Shown piece after piece: positions 26,301 to 35,353 of a stretch of 64,000 nt of DNA. The notes below the pieces were generated by a model. The model was not told the DNA's origin. It did no database searches and worked only from the letters and a program-made list of their open reading frames with translations. Where the stretch lies: the NCBI GenBank assembly GCA_036852015.1, contig JAANDG010000122.1:62001-126000 (forward strand), in the 5' to 3' direction. Source of the DNA: Pelodera strongyloides (taxonomy: Eukaryota; Nematoda; Chromadorea; Rhabditida; Rhabditidae). The first letter of the stretch is position 1; every line of letters starts with the position of its first letter. The translations under genes and the position numbers were made by a program.

Positions 26301-28910
26301 AGTGATTTATGGCGTACGGTTCGTAGAATTTCTTAACTAAAGGAGATCTTTAAAATTATTAGAAGTACGGATAAAAAAAAACTAAATATATTTGTTTATT
26401 ATCAACTATTTTCCTTTATTTTCTTTTTAGAGGATTGGTCAAATGAGTTAACGTAAATACGAAAGAAATGACTTTTTTTAACAGCATTCTACTATCAGTG
26501 CTAGGCTTCCAGGGGCACACGTTCAATTTACGTTTATATATGGATATAATTTCTAAAAGTAAGTAAAATATTTACTAGTTATCTTTAACGGCTCGCAAAT
26601 TGTCATCCACAATATAAAGAAAACCAGCCGTTCGAAGAGCCCTACGGGCTCTTCTCCAACTGGAGGAATCGGCCTTCGGCCGATTGTTTCCCTATTTTAA
26701 AAAAATTGCTGCTCTCGCATCTTTCTCCTCCCGCACATTCACACGCCTCTGATTGTAGAAACGTATAATAATCAGTTTGGATCTCCACTCGACTAGCTAG
26801 CATAGTTCAACAGGTAGAGCGTTGGACTATGAATCGAGAGGTTGTGAGCTGCTGTGGGTTCGAACCTCGCCAGCGGCAAAGATTTTGTATGCTCTATGTC
26901 AATAGAAAATTTTCTTTATGAACAGGTTTCGTTATGTTCACACAAACAAAAAAGTAAACTCTTCTCCTTTATATAATAAGATTATAGCTAGCATTATATA
27001 AACAAGCTGAAACGTATCGCCCATATTACATTTATTTAGCTCGATTAAGTTTTTTTTTGTTCGTAGCTCTCACGCAATCCTATTCCCTCTTATTGGCTTT
27101 CGTAATGAATTGCACAGCCATTACAGTTCACCTTTATATATTTTAATAGACTAGATAAATTTAGTTTTGCATGGCACAGTCCAAAAAAGCCTAAACAAAA
27201 TCGTCTAAAAAGCGGAACTTCGACCTCCTGTGGTAAACTCTTATCAAATAAAATGTTTGTAATCTGGTACAAGATGTCTACAACAATACGACGACTCAGG
27301 CAAGAAGGGCTGTCAATTAAACTGGATTAAGACGGAAAAAAAAGTTTCCAAACTACATCGCAAGCAAGTAGCGAACTAGTCAATGATTGATACATATATG
27401 GATTTACCATTTACGTGGGAGAGTTTGTACTTCGTAAAGATACTCGCGTAGACAGGCGCTAGGCGATAACAAGGAGTAAGAATGAGGTAGAGGTAAGGTA
27501 AATGACTGATTTTGTCAATACGTAATCCTAATGTTGCAGAAAAAATAACAACTATATATTGTAGTCTACCAATGCCAAGTAACCTAGTAAAACGCAAAAA
27601 AAAAAACAATAAAACCAACTCACATTCAAGAAACCCATTGAGAAAACGAGTAGCCCAAACATTGTATAGTCCAATATAGCCACCATTGCGTCATGACGAA
27701 AATCATCGTATATGAAAGTATCATTCTTCCAACTAATATCTCCCTTGATTAGTGCGTCGGTCAAGTGTCGAAACACATATGAAGACATTGCACTGCAGCA
27801 GCCTGAAAATAGTTAATATGTTTGTACGTGTGTTTGTTTGTTTGTGTGTGTGTGCGTTACGCTTGCTGTAATGTCAAGAGTAGGTAGGCGTGGGAACCCC
27901 CAAGGTAAACGGCTAGCTCTACACGTAAATAACTTTGCAAATTTCCACAATGTTAACTTACACGATAGTTACACAAAAAATATAAGTAAGGGAAATGAAA
28001 TAAATACCTTGTCCAAAACCCAGCACCATCCCCACGGCCATGAGCATCAAGTCGAATTTTGTTGCATATCGAAACTGAAAAATAGAAATTGTTCATTTTG
28101 CGGACTTGAGTTAGGTTGAGGGAAATCTCATGGAAATTTCACAGGCCTAAGCAACTGTTTGGTTTTTACATAATCGTCTGCTATAACAAACTTTCTCCCT
28201 GCTTGCCCACGGCACTGTTTGCAATTATCGATTGTGAAAAATCAATTATCTCGGTCCATTTACGTCACTATTTGGGAATGTAAGGTACTCTCTGGGCTTT
28301 CCCTATCACTTAAGCCCAGTGACTTTCCAAGTATTAAGGCGACAAAAAGAGGATTAGAAACTTATCGAAGACTAGATTTTTGGAGGAAAATTCTGAATTA
28401 CGGTCGGAAATAAATAAACATACATATCCAAATGAAAGGAGGTCGCAACCTTCAGAAAATTGAAAATATATGATTGTTCAATTTAAAAAGAGAAAGGATA
28501 ATAAGAAAGAAGAAAGTAAAAAAAGGCAAGTCTGAAAACTCACCAAACTACTCAATGGCACATCGGTAGCCGATTCACTAACAGCTTTACGTCGAGAAGT
28601 ACCATATGCTTGTTGATGACCGTTTGCTGGCGTTAGTCTAAAAATTTATATTATGAACTATATTATTCGTCATATTCATATGGCTGATTCCGACGTAAGG
28701 AAACCGTCTTATTGTTTAGCAAGTCATCACGAAACACGCTTACCTTTGCGTGCATGAAACCCACAACCAGTGAAAAATGATAGCAAATTATTAGAGGCAT
28801 GCTACGTGGTTTCTCAAACAAACCATGTGCTATTCTGCGCTCTTTCGGCACAGAAATGAATAAAAAAAATACTTTTTAGTGTCTAAGCCGTTGGCCTCCT
28901 TTTCCGACAT
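11139..28910 (-). CDS. P-glycoprotein-type ABC transporter (ABCB, full transporter)
   Basis: ATP-driven plasma-membrane efflux pump for hydrophobic compounds. 37 exons join in frame to 1288 aa, arranged TMD1-NBD1-TMD2-NBD2: 28873-28910, 28544-28637, 28008-28074, 27624-27802, 25812-25945, 25405-25506, 25083-25152, 24591-24715, 24363-24427, 24012-24140, 23769-23860, 23400-23518, 22839-22956, 22412-22486, 22003-22131, 21562-21647, 21109-21193, 20801-20881, 20493-20685, 19754-19866, 19161-19319, 18728-18837, 18489-18564, 18133-18216, 17819-17935, 17450-17536, 17140-17257, 16688-16811, 15681-15758, 15386-15464, 15140-15229, 13496-13600, 13125-13225, 12724-12823, 12387-12533, 11859-11963, 11139-11231. 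NBD1: Walker [10 protein letters not shown] (421), [13 protein letters not shown], Walker [16 protein letters not shown]2: GPSGCGKST (1083), [25 protein letters not shown], then AHRLSS. All nucleotide-site residues are intact. The linker (about 615-698) has RRRSS and RRRT, possible phosphosites. Start [10 protein letters not shown] follows an acceptor by 30 bases. Exons 8 and 22 use AAG acceptors. Substrates cannot be predicted. Confidence 0.96.
11390..11700. repeat. Minisatellite of ATCGGGGCCATATCGGG units
   Basis: In the last intron of the ABC gene. Roughly nine degenerate units of about 30-36 bp combine (A)ATCGGGGCCATATCGGGG with T-rich and GAGAAATA-like spacers; one or two units near 11565-11610 are inverted. 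Open frames on both strands (PDMAPI-type repeats) come from the array and are not genes. Confidence 0.85.
12855..12925 (+). mobile_element. tRNA-like relic
   Basis: In an ABC intron. A-box TAGCGCAGTGGTAGA and B-box GGTTCGATTCTCC are correctly ordered, but no cloverleaf closes at the acceptor stem. Best read as a SINE or tRNA-pseudogene fragment. Confidence 0.45.
13601..15139 (-). mobile_element. Possible LTR-retroelement remnant in an ABC intron
   Basis: Read on the minus strand: a block beginning TGTAAGATAGG (15038) and ending TTTATTACA (14777), followed at once by TGGCGACCTGCGGTACC, resembles a 5' LTR plus primer-binding site. At the far end a purine tract GGGAAGGGGGGA (about 13829-13818) precedes TGTAAGGTATC, resembling a polypurine tract and 3' LTR start. 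About 950 bp lie between, with no protein domain. The two presumed LTRs share only their first bases, so the element is diverged, recombined or misread. Confidence 0.35.
15940..16005 (+). mobile_element. tRNA-Gly-like relic
   Basis: GGTTCAATGGTAGAATTCTCGCC followed by a Gly-like loop and a perfect T-arm (CCGGG TTCGATT CCCGG), but the 5' acceptor strand does not pair with the 3' strand and the anticodon stem has a mismatch. Inside an ABC intron; a pseudogene or SINE head, not a working tRNA. Confidence 0.6.
16524..16647. mobile_element. MITE with GAGGCCATATTCACCAC ends, copy 1
   Basis: Inverted ends AAAGGCCATATTCACCACTC and GTGGTGAATATGGCCTCA, about 123 bp, in an ABC intron. Relatives at 22662, 40216 and 62385. 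Confidence 0.75.
17306..17352. repeat. Poly-T tract
   Basis: About 46 consecutive T in the ABC intron 17258-17449. On the transcribed strand this is a poly-A run. Confidence 0.95.
18267..18290. repeat. GA microsatellite
   Basis: Short (GA)n in an ABC intron, followed by CT-rich DNA to about 18375. Confidence 0.8.
19342..19503. mobile_element. TTAA-flanked palindromic MITE, AGCGATGTA/AGCAGTATT ends
   Basis: In an ABC intron. TTAA at both ends; arms contain TTTGGGAAATTTGCATACGA and its near-complement. Related to 7153 and 23199. Confidence 0.78.
19676..19712. repeat. CA microsatellite
   Basis: Interrupted (CA)n following CGCGCG, in an ABC intron. Confidence 0.9.
21788..21875. repeat. Tandem/inverted TTTTCACCTATGGGTGAAAA repeat
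   Basis: Three or four copies of TTTTCACCTATGG in both orientations in an ABC intron; each full unit is an 8-bp-stem palindrome. Confidence 0.75.
22662..22790. mobile_element. MITE with GAGGCCATATTCACCAC ends, copy 2
   Basis: Ends GAGGCCATATTCACCACTCA and GTGGTGAATATGGCCTC are inverted; in the ABC intron just after the Walker A exon of NBD1. Confidence 0.78.
23199..23369. mobile_element. TTAA-flanked near-perfect palindromic MITE
   Basis: TTAA at 23199-23202 and 23366-23369. Arms of about 75 bp (AGCGAAATGCTAGCCCCTTT onward) are almost fully complementary, so transcribed RNA would form a long hairpin. In an ABC intron. Confidence 0.85.
26628..26985 (+). mobile_element. tRNA-derived SINE-like element with two hairpins, copy 1
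   Basis: In the largest ABC intron (25946-27623). From the left: hairpin GAAGAGCCC-TA-cGGGCTCTTC, hairpin AATCGGCC-TTC-GGCCGATT, a unique segment, a tRNA-like head at 26796-26878 (A-box with a GGTAGAGCG D-arm, B-box GGGTTCGAACC), then a 3' part ending CTCTTCTCCTTTATATAATAAGA. The whole arrangement recurs inverted at 60050-60515, and a lone 3' end lies at 43043-43072. The tRNA-like part lacks a pairing 5' acceptor strand. Confidence 0.75.
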
Positions 28911-28984
28911 CGTTGTCGGTGTACGAGAATTGACCGATTTCTGGAACTCTTATATTAAAAGGAAATAAAGTTGTAGCAAGCTCA

Positions 28985-29085
28985 GTGGCAAAACAGCCGG
29001 TTACCATACTCATTTGCATATAATGCATGGGAGGGAAGTTAGTAGTGTTCCCTTCAGAAACCGGCTGTTATACCGCTTTAAACAA
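28985..29085. mobile_element. MITE, AACCGGCTGTTATACCGC family
   Basis: Upstream of the ABC start. Inverted AACAGCCGGTT (left) and AACCGGCTGTTATACCGCTTTAA (right) around a short core. Other ends of this family at 7017-7044 and 32603. Confidence 0.55.
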
Positions 29086-29268
29086 TAATTCCTACTTTTA
29101 AACAAGAAAAACTTATAAATAAAGTCTAAGAAAGAATGAGTGTGATTTACGACTTCACACTTAGTACCTCAATAAAGATCTCTTTTTGGGAGTTGCTGAA
29201 CGCCTCTGTGGTGATAAAGTAGTTTTTAGATAACAGACCGTTTGGGCTTCTAACATAAGCTGATGGTG

Positions 29269-29270
<2 letters not shown>

Positions 29271-29313
<43 letters not shown>

Positions 29314-29365
29314 CAGAGGGAGAGAGAGAGAGACAGAGAGGTAGAGAGAGGAAGAGAAAAAGAGA
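29271..29365. repeat. GA microsatellite upstream of the ABC gene
   Basis: Long (GA)n with AGAGACAG interruptions, about 360-455 bp upstream of the ABC start codon. Minus-strand Leu/Ser-rich frames here are artefacts. Confidence 0.95.
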
Positions 29366-29844
29366 AAAAGAAATTTCCATTTCCTACACGTCTGCATCAT
29401 GCAATTAGATCACAATGATACCCTAGAGATAACGAAAAACTTCTGAGTCGCTAAGCTGCTTAACGCCATAGTTTTTCGGGCCGACTTCCATGTGTGTCAG
29501 CGAAACTTTGGACACAAAATACAAAAGAAGCAATAAAACATAATTTAACACAAAGCTGAAATTGATGTTTTTTAAACCTTGAACTCCGAAATTGATGTTT
29601 TTATAAACCTTGAACTATTTCCTCTTTTTGATACGAAAAAATGTTTCCTATTCTATTTGGTCTTATGCGTCTATGAATTGGACCATTTTAGAAAGGCAGT
29701 CCACGGACTAAAACTGTAGAGTGTGAGGGTTTTTCACCAACTAGATCGATGTGTACTTCTGGTTAACAGGTACCTAGCACACCTCTAATATGGCTTTATT
29801 ATGGGATATGCGTACACATCTGCGCAACTAGGATGTGTGGGGAA

Positions 29845-29995
29845 GTAGGTAGGCGCACTTGACCATGGCGCCCGTTGCACAAATCTGGCGCCACTGCGGC
29901 TGTGGCTCGCGGGTGGCGACGAGATTTGGCGCCTGTGTGGCACACAGGTGGCGTCTTGTGAGTCACCTGTGCATTTCTGTGCCTACCCAACCCTG
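29845..29995. repeat. GC-rich inverted-repeat element
   Basis: GTAGGTAGGCGCAC (left) and GTGCCTACCCAACC (right) are inverted, and GGCGCC motifs recur inside. Possibly another MITE; no gene. Confidence 0.4.
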
Positions 29996-32040
29996 GGATT
30001 AAAGTGCAATATATGAATCAATGAATGAGGTTCATTTTGCTCGGACTAATAAATGCAAACTTTGAAAAAACAACTAACTCTTTTCAGTGTCATCTCGTCA
30101 GTAAATTATTCAGGATTCTTGGAATAAAATATCAATGTGAAATCTGGTTCCATAAATAATTCAGTTGAATATTTTACCTGAAGGTCTTAATTTTATAGAA
30201 AATTGTGGATTTTAGGCCCATTTTGGGAGTGAGTAACTTGGATAGAAATAGTAATGATATATGATAAACCACTTTAGAGAGGATTAACGGAATTTTATAG
30301 AACAATGAGTTTATTGTTTTTAAAAATAGGTTTTCTTAGCGAAATATTGAAAGATATAGTTTAAAAAAGTGGCTTCATTGTTTCAAATTAAACGATTGAA
30401 CTTTAACAAACCCTTGAAATGTAACTCTTTATATTTAAAGGTGCTTGGCTAAAATAATTTGTAGCAAAAGAATATACAGTTTTGCAAATGGTCGGCTAAT
30501 TAGAAATTAAAACAATCCAACTATCAAACAAAATAATTTTCTTACAGGACAAAATGAATAGTAAATTATTTTAAAACAAGTCGCACATCATGAATGATAA
30601 AAAGAAACAGATTTTTAAACACTTAATGGAAACACTGAAGAGCAGAGACAAATATTTATATTCTAAATTTATAGGGTCGAAACGGGGTACCACTTTATAA
30701 CATGATCCATTTTTGTACCCTATCTATAATACTTTAATTTTTTTTTCTCTATAGATTTTAATAATTATACTGTGTACTCTGTACTACATAAATACATAAG
30801 CACTTTCCAGTGTGCTCTCAATTATACTTTTAATAATTAGGATTATCAAGCAAAAGCACAATTTCTAGTAAGTAAAGTGTAAGACCGACCCAATACCGAC
30901 TAATTAGAAAAGAAAAAACCACGCGTCAGAATGTACTTTCTATAAATAATAGTTTATTCTTTATACAGCAATACAAACAAGAAAAAAAGTAGTAAAAACA
31001 TCGTGGCAGAGCACATATCTAAAATGAAATTTAAAAATTTATAATATTGAAAATGCGCAAATAATTAGAAACCATTAATTTTCCTGTAGATTTGTTCATT
31101 ACGAGCTCACCACGAATTATATTGGAAAAGCAGTAAATTCAAAAGACGTCTTGTTTTATGTTATTTGATGACACAAAAATATGATCTTTTATGACACAAA
31201 AACTAGAATATGTATATCAGTATATCCATGCCATCCTACATTGATCTATAATTACGCAATTAAAATTACGATAAATAATAAGGGTTCAAACGCAATATAT
31301 AGATCACTATCTTGCAAGTCTCATTTCATATATCTAGCAATTTTTCGTAAACACCGTTGCAAAATAAGTAGTAAACTATGCACCAGTAGAGATTACATTG
31401 AAAATTATCTAGTGATAAATTCGATAACTGTAAACGGTAAAATAAATAACGTCGATTTAAATCCTAATGTTTCAGTAGCAATTTAACTGCAAAAGAAGGT
31501 GGTGATAGCATGAATATGTGATATGATATTAGTCAGCCTAGCAGCCATACACCAGTAATAATAATAAATATTTATTGATTACATACAATCAAAAGGCAAC
31601 CCTAAGACGGAAATGCGCATAAAAACATCCCATACTAACAAGGGGCCATAGCAAACGGGACAGAAATTTTACTTGATATTGTATCGCTCCTGCACGTGGC
31701 ATATATAAAGGATGAAATTCCCTATACACTACTTCTCTTGTAGGATAAGAGCCATGTAGTGTTGAAATTCCAAGAAAGGGCCATAATTAATAATGACCGT
31801 GTTCGTTTCTTGTTTTGTTATTGCACGGAACTCAAGCACCAATGGAACAAGTGGATTATATTTTAAAAATAAACTAACGAAAATAAACCATACTTGGTGA
31901 TTATATAGAAAACGTTCTTAGAATACATGCCTTTTTTTAATGTTAAAAAATTATCTAATTTTAAAAGTCTATTTTTGTGACTGTATACGCTATTTATGTC
32001 ACATCACTGGAAAACGAAATAATTCCTAAACGCCGTCACT
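29996..32040. other. AT-rich intergenic DNA, no gene seen
   Basis: Strongly AT-rich with no splice-bounded conserved frame. The 101-codon frame at 31181-31486 has no protein-like character or start context. Confidence 0.6.
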
Positions 32041-32059
32041 AGAGGGATGGTTTCCACCG

Positions 32060-32200
32060 AAAAAAAAACCGGTCACTGACCATTTGGTGACCATGCGGTG
32101 ACCAGATGGCGACGGTTTTCGAGAAAACTTGGTCACGATAAGGTCACCGCTAGTTTTCCAACATACATTCCAAAAACCGGCCGTGTCGTGGGCGTTTTCA
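32060..32200. repeat. GGTCACC-rich dispersed repeat
   Basis: Contains (C/T)GGTCACTGACCATTTGGTGACC and related words. Related sequence is at 18990-19035 and, inverted, at 36150-36235, each near TGGTCACCAAATGGTC; likely fragments of one inverted-repeat family. Confidence 0.45.
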
Positions 32201-32602
32201 GGGCGTTGGTCGTCAAGCGAGCTCCGGTGAAATTTTTAACGGGATTTCCTTCCGCGCGTCAATTTCGGATATCTCTGCGGCATAAACCTGGGACTGTATC
32301 TGCACGGAAATCCGAATAAAATCCGAAGCATTGACAAGGTGGATAGCGGGCTAATTTTTAAATCTAACTTCCAGCTCGTATTAAGCTACATGGAACCACC
32401 ATTTTACAGTTGATAGAGGACTTCTAACTCTTGTATATTATTGTGGGATGTGTGGTCGTCTGTAGTAGATTTTTGGTGGTCTGGAAATCTCTTAAAGTAG
32501 AGGAACCCGAAAATAGACGACAATGGCTGGGAGGTTTATTACAATACTCGAACCCCTTCTTGTGATATATTGTGGCGTTTGGGTTACGGTAACGTCCTTA
32601 AA

Positions 32603-32720
32603 GCGGTGTAACAGCGGGTTTTTGAAGTTGGACGCTCAATTCCCAAGTTGTGTATGCAAATAACTGCGAGATACCGCGCAATTTTTATTATTGTCATTTG
32701 CACAAAACGCACAGGAATGC
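32603..32720. mobile_element. Fragment of the AAAGCGGTRTAACAGCSGG MITE family
   Basis: Starts TTAAAGCGGTGTAACAGCGG with TTTTTGAAG beside it; the right end is unclear. Confidence 0.4.
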
Positions 32721-32794
32721 AGTTGTCCAGCATAAGTTTCACAAATCGTTAGTCGATAGTATTGTTCTCCTATTTTACATTTCAGGTCGTCCAC

Positions 32795-33263
32795 ATGGCC
32801 ACGTCATCCGGTAAAATGGGCAGCCATTCTGTTGGTCGGATTTTACCCAAGGATTTCACAAAGATACAGGTAACGACGGTAACGCTTTTATGGTTTCGTC
32901 GTGTCAGCCCGCATGAAAAGTATGAACATTCAATATTATGCATCACATAACATATACAATCTCCGGACATGAGAGCAAACGGAATGACAGGAAAGCGAAA
33001 CACGTGGCCGTATGAACGTACGCCGGGAGTATGCTCCAAGCCTCCCAGTGAGAGGTTAGAAAAAGAGAGGGAGCACATTAATCAGAGACACGCAGAGACA
33101 CTTCCAACCGGGGAGGCTCCCGCTGTTCGTGCATACGGCCACTGAATTCAATTCCTTTCCCAGATATACCTCCCCAGACGTGCCTAGCGAAAAATCGGAA
33201 CAGCCAAATAGACTACGCTAAATTTATATTAGTCAGACACATTAGGGTCTAACCTCCCTCCAT
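32795..33263 (+). CDS. Short hypothetical gene (two exons)
   Basis: ATG at 32795 lies 9 bases after a strong acceptor (ACATTTCAG, ends 32785), like the other gene starts here. Exon 1 (32795-32869) encodes 25 residues beginning MATSSGKMGSHSVGRILPKD and ends at donor CAG|GTAACG in phase 0. Two acceptors suit exon 2: after 33168 (TTTCCCAG), giving IYLPRRA and stop, or after 33176 (CTCCCCAG), giving TCLAKNRNSQIDYAKFILVR and a stop near 33252. The product would be 32 or about 49 aa. The intron holds a MITE. No family is recognised. It could also be the first exon of a longer gene I failed to follow. Confidence 0.4.
33000..33145. mobile_element. MITE with GTGGCCGTATG ends
   Basis: GTGGCCGTATGAACGTACGCCGGGAG and the inverted GGGAGGCTCCCGCTGTTCGTGCATACGGCCAC enclose a purine-rich core. 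Second member at 6785-7005. Confidence 0.7.
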
Positions 33264-33284
33264 GTTTCCAAAAGTCTCACGGGC

Positions 33285-33436
33285 TCCGTCGCTCTTCCTG
33301 CTAAGCTGATCGGTGTACTTTGGGCGTTGGACTTGTGGACGGTGATGTCGTTTCCGTGGTCCAAGTAGACGTGCCGAGAGGAAATACAACAACTCAGCTG
33401 TTGGGTACTTCTTCCCTGAACAAGAAAAACAACAGA
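33285..33436 (-). other. Exon-like segment, unknown protein
   Basis: Minus strand: acceptor TTCTTGTTCAG, then about 130 bases open in two frames (one with HVYLDHGNDITVHKSNAQST, the other with KYTDQLSRKSDGARETFG), with a GAG|GTTAGA donor candidate. It stands one step from the 34600 exon-like segment in a series separated by 220-bp MITEs. Frame and function are undecided. Confidence 0.25.
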
Positions 33437-33532
33437 AAACAGTATTATGAGGAATTCTCGAAAAAAGAAGAATTCTCGAAAGAAAGAAAGAAAAAAGTAC
33501 TTCTGGAATTAGTTTCCGGTAAAACTTGACGG

Positions 33533-33805
33533 TCACCCGATAAAAAGTCCCTTTTGCTCAAGATTCTCTTTCTCAGCCATTAGTCTCATATCTCTCATTC
33601 CAAATCTCTTATCTCTTCCAAATATCTCTATTTTCTCTCTTTTCATGTTAATTTACATTTGATCTGTCCCTGTCACCCGATAAAAAGTCCCTTTTGCTCA
33701 AGATTCTCTTTCTCAGCCATTAGTCTCATATCTCTCATTCCAAATCTCTTATCTCTTCCAAATATCTCTATTTTCTCTCTTTTCATGTTAATTTACATTT
33801 GATCT
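33533..33805. repeat. Exact 133-bp duplication, period 140
   Basis: 33533-33665 is repeated without a difference at 33673-33805. The DNA is CT-rich and noncoding; identity implies a very recent duplication or an assembly artefact. Confidence 0.95.
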
Positions 33806-34003
33806 CTCTCATTCCAATTTTCCCGCTTCTCGTCTTTTTCATAAATTTCTCATCATTCTGATACTAACATTCTAAATCACCTGTCATTCAATGCTCTCTA
33901 TCGCCTACTCTCCCTATCCCTTACTTTGTCCCCCTAACCCTCTCTCTCTCTCTCTCTCTCTTTCAAACAATCACACGCGTTAGTCATTACCCATAAACCC
34001 TTA

Positions 34004-34238
34004 TTTCAACAATCCCCCCATTTAGATTCTCTAGGTGAATGCCATTGTAGACTGCCTCCGTTTTCCTACTATAATCAGTCCGTTTGCCCAAGTAGGTCAG
34101 GATTACTCTCTCCGAGTGGCGGGCCCGAGTAAGTTAGAGTCTACCCAAATAAATGAACTTCTTATAGCACGAGAACAGTAGCAATCTAGAATGGAATTTA
34201 CGGAGAAAATCTAGACGGAGAAGGATTATTAAAATGCC
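34004..34238. mobile_element. 220-bp MITE, copy 3 of 4
   Basis: Same ends and core as the copies at 8588, 9467 and 34911. Preceded by CT microsatellite at 33940-33962. Confidence 0.82.
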
Positions 34239-34599
34239 CTTTCACACTTACAGCCGTCCGACCCTGCTTTCTCTACTGTTTCATTCAATCTCTCTATATC
34301 TCATATTCCTCTCTCCCTTTCTCTATGTGTGTCTCCCTCCCATTTCAAATCTCTCTCTCTCTATACCTCTCACCTCTCACCCTCTCAGTACTCTCTCACT
34401 TTGACAATTCATCTCCATACCAATTCTATAACCATGGCCATTCAATTGATGCTTGTCAACCTTTCATCATATTGATGCACACATTTTATGTGTTAATAAA
34501 ATATTTATAAATATTTATAGTAATGTACCACGGTCTAGCTACTTATGCACTCAATTATAAAGTCTCAATTTCATGCTCCAACCTTGATATCCTCCACCA

Positions 34600-34733
34600 C
34601 CATCCAAAATAGGTCCTCCCAGTCTCCTGCTCGACGTCGTCCAGGAAGTCGACATCGACGAGGTGGATCTGGTGAGCGAGGGTCTCTTCGTTCTTGTTCA
34701 ACTGCTTCGTGGAGGTGTCAAGAAACTCCTTAA
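34600..34733 (-). other. Exon-like segment homologous to 9134-9285
   Basis: Minus strand: TTTTTTTCTTAAG acceptor (AAG), then EFLDTSTKQLNKNEETLA and IHLVDVDFLDDVEQE. It shares EFLD and the HLVDVDFLD(N/D)VE block with the 9.1-kb segment, and the spacing to the flanking MITE copies is also alike (about 180 bp on one side, 320-370 on the other). Protein family unknown. Confidence 0.4.
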
Positions 34734-34910
34734 GAAAAAAAACAAGCCGAATAATAAGGCAATGTTGAATTATCTCTCATTCTCTCTACTTCTGCTTCTC
34801 CCTCTCTTCCTCACATTTTTGTCACTCAACATCTCCTCTCTCTCTCTACCCTCTCAATATATCCCTACTATCTCTCTTTACAACTCTCTCTCTCTCAAAA
34901 TATCTCTGTT

Positions 34911-35142
34911 TCAATAATCCCTCCCCATTTAGATTTTCTAGGTAAATGCCATACTAGACTGCCTCCGTTTTCCTACTATAATCAGTCCTTTTGCCCAAGC
35001 AGGTCAGGATTACTCTCTCCGAGTGGCGGGCCCGAGTAAGTTAGAGTCTACCCAAATAAATGAACCTCTTATAGCACGAGAACAGTAGCAACCTAGAATG
35101 GAATTTACGGAGAAACCCTAGACTGAGAAGGATTATTAAAAT
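34911..35142. mobile_element. 220-bp MITE, copy 4 of 4
   Basis: Ends TTTCAATAATCCCTCCCC and GGAGAAGGATTATT...; near-identical core. Confidence 0.82.
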
Positions 35143-35218
35143 AAGATCCACTTTCAAACTTCAATAAGGCGGTGATGTAGGTATCCACAGTTCCTTAGAA
35201 GTGAATAGCTAACTGACC

Positions 35219-35353
35219 GCGCAGCGGCCCGCTCCATAAGGTTCCCGTGTCGACGTGGTCCATGCAGTCCATATTGTCCTTGAAGTCCTTGACGATGTCC
35301 ACCATATCACTCTGCTCTTGAATGCTGGCCTTGAATAGAACACCGGAATACTC
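35219..35353 (-). other. Exon-like segment, unknown protein
   Basis: Minus strand: acceptor CCTTTTCAG, then YSGVLFKASIQEQSDMVDIV and KDFKDNMDCMDHVDTGTLW, ending at a G|GTCAGT donor. It has good splice signals and exon-like composition but its exit phase does not fit the next segment at 34733. Possibly the upstream exon of a decayed gene. Confidence 0.35.

Noticed and set aside
25965..26336. 123-codon plus-strand ORF in the largest ABC intron
   Set aside because: AT-rich, hydrophobic/lysine composition expected of random intron DNA, no splice or start context.
26796..26878. Functional tRNA gene (also considered at 8178, 12855, 15940 and 60172)
   Set aside because: Box A and B sequences are good but the acceptor strands do not pair in any of the five and anticodon stems are irregular; they are tRNA-derived repeats.
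29147..29400. Leu/Ser-rich minus-strand ORFs
   Set aside because: Translation of a GA microsatellite.
31181..31486. 101-codon plus-strand ORF
   Set aside because: Lies in very AT-rich DNA, no recognisable domain and no upstream acceptor.
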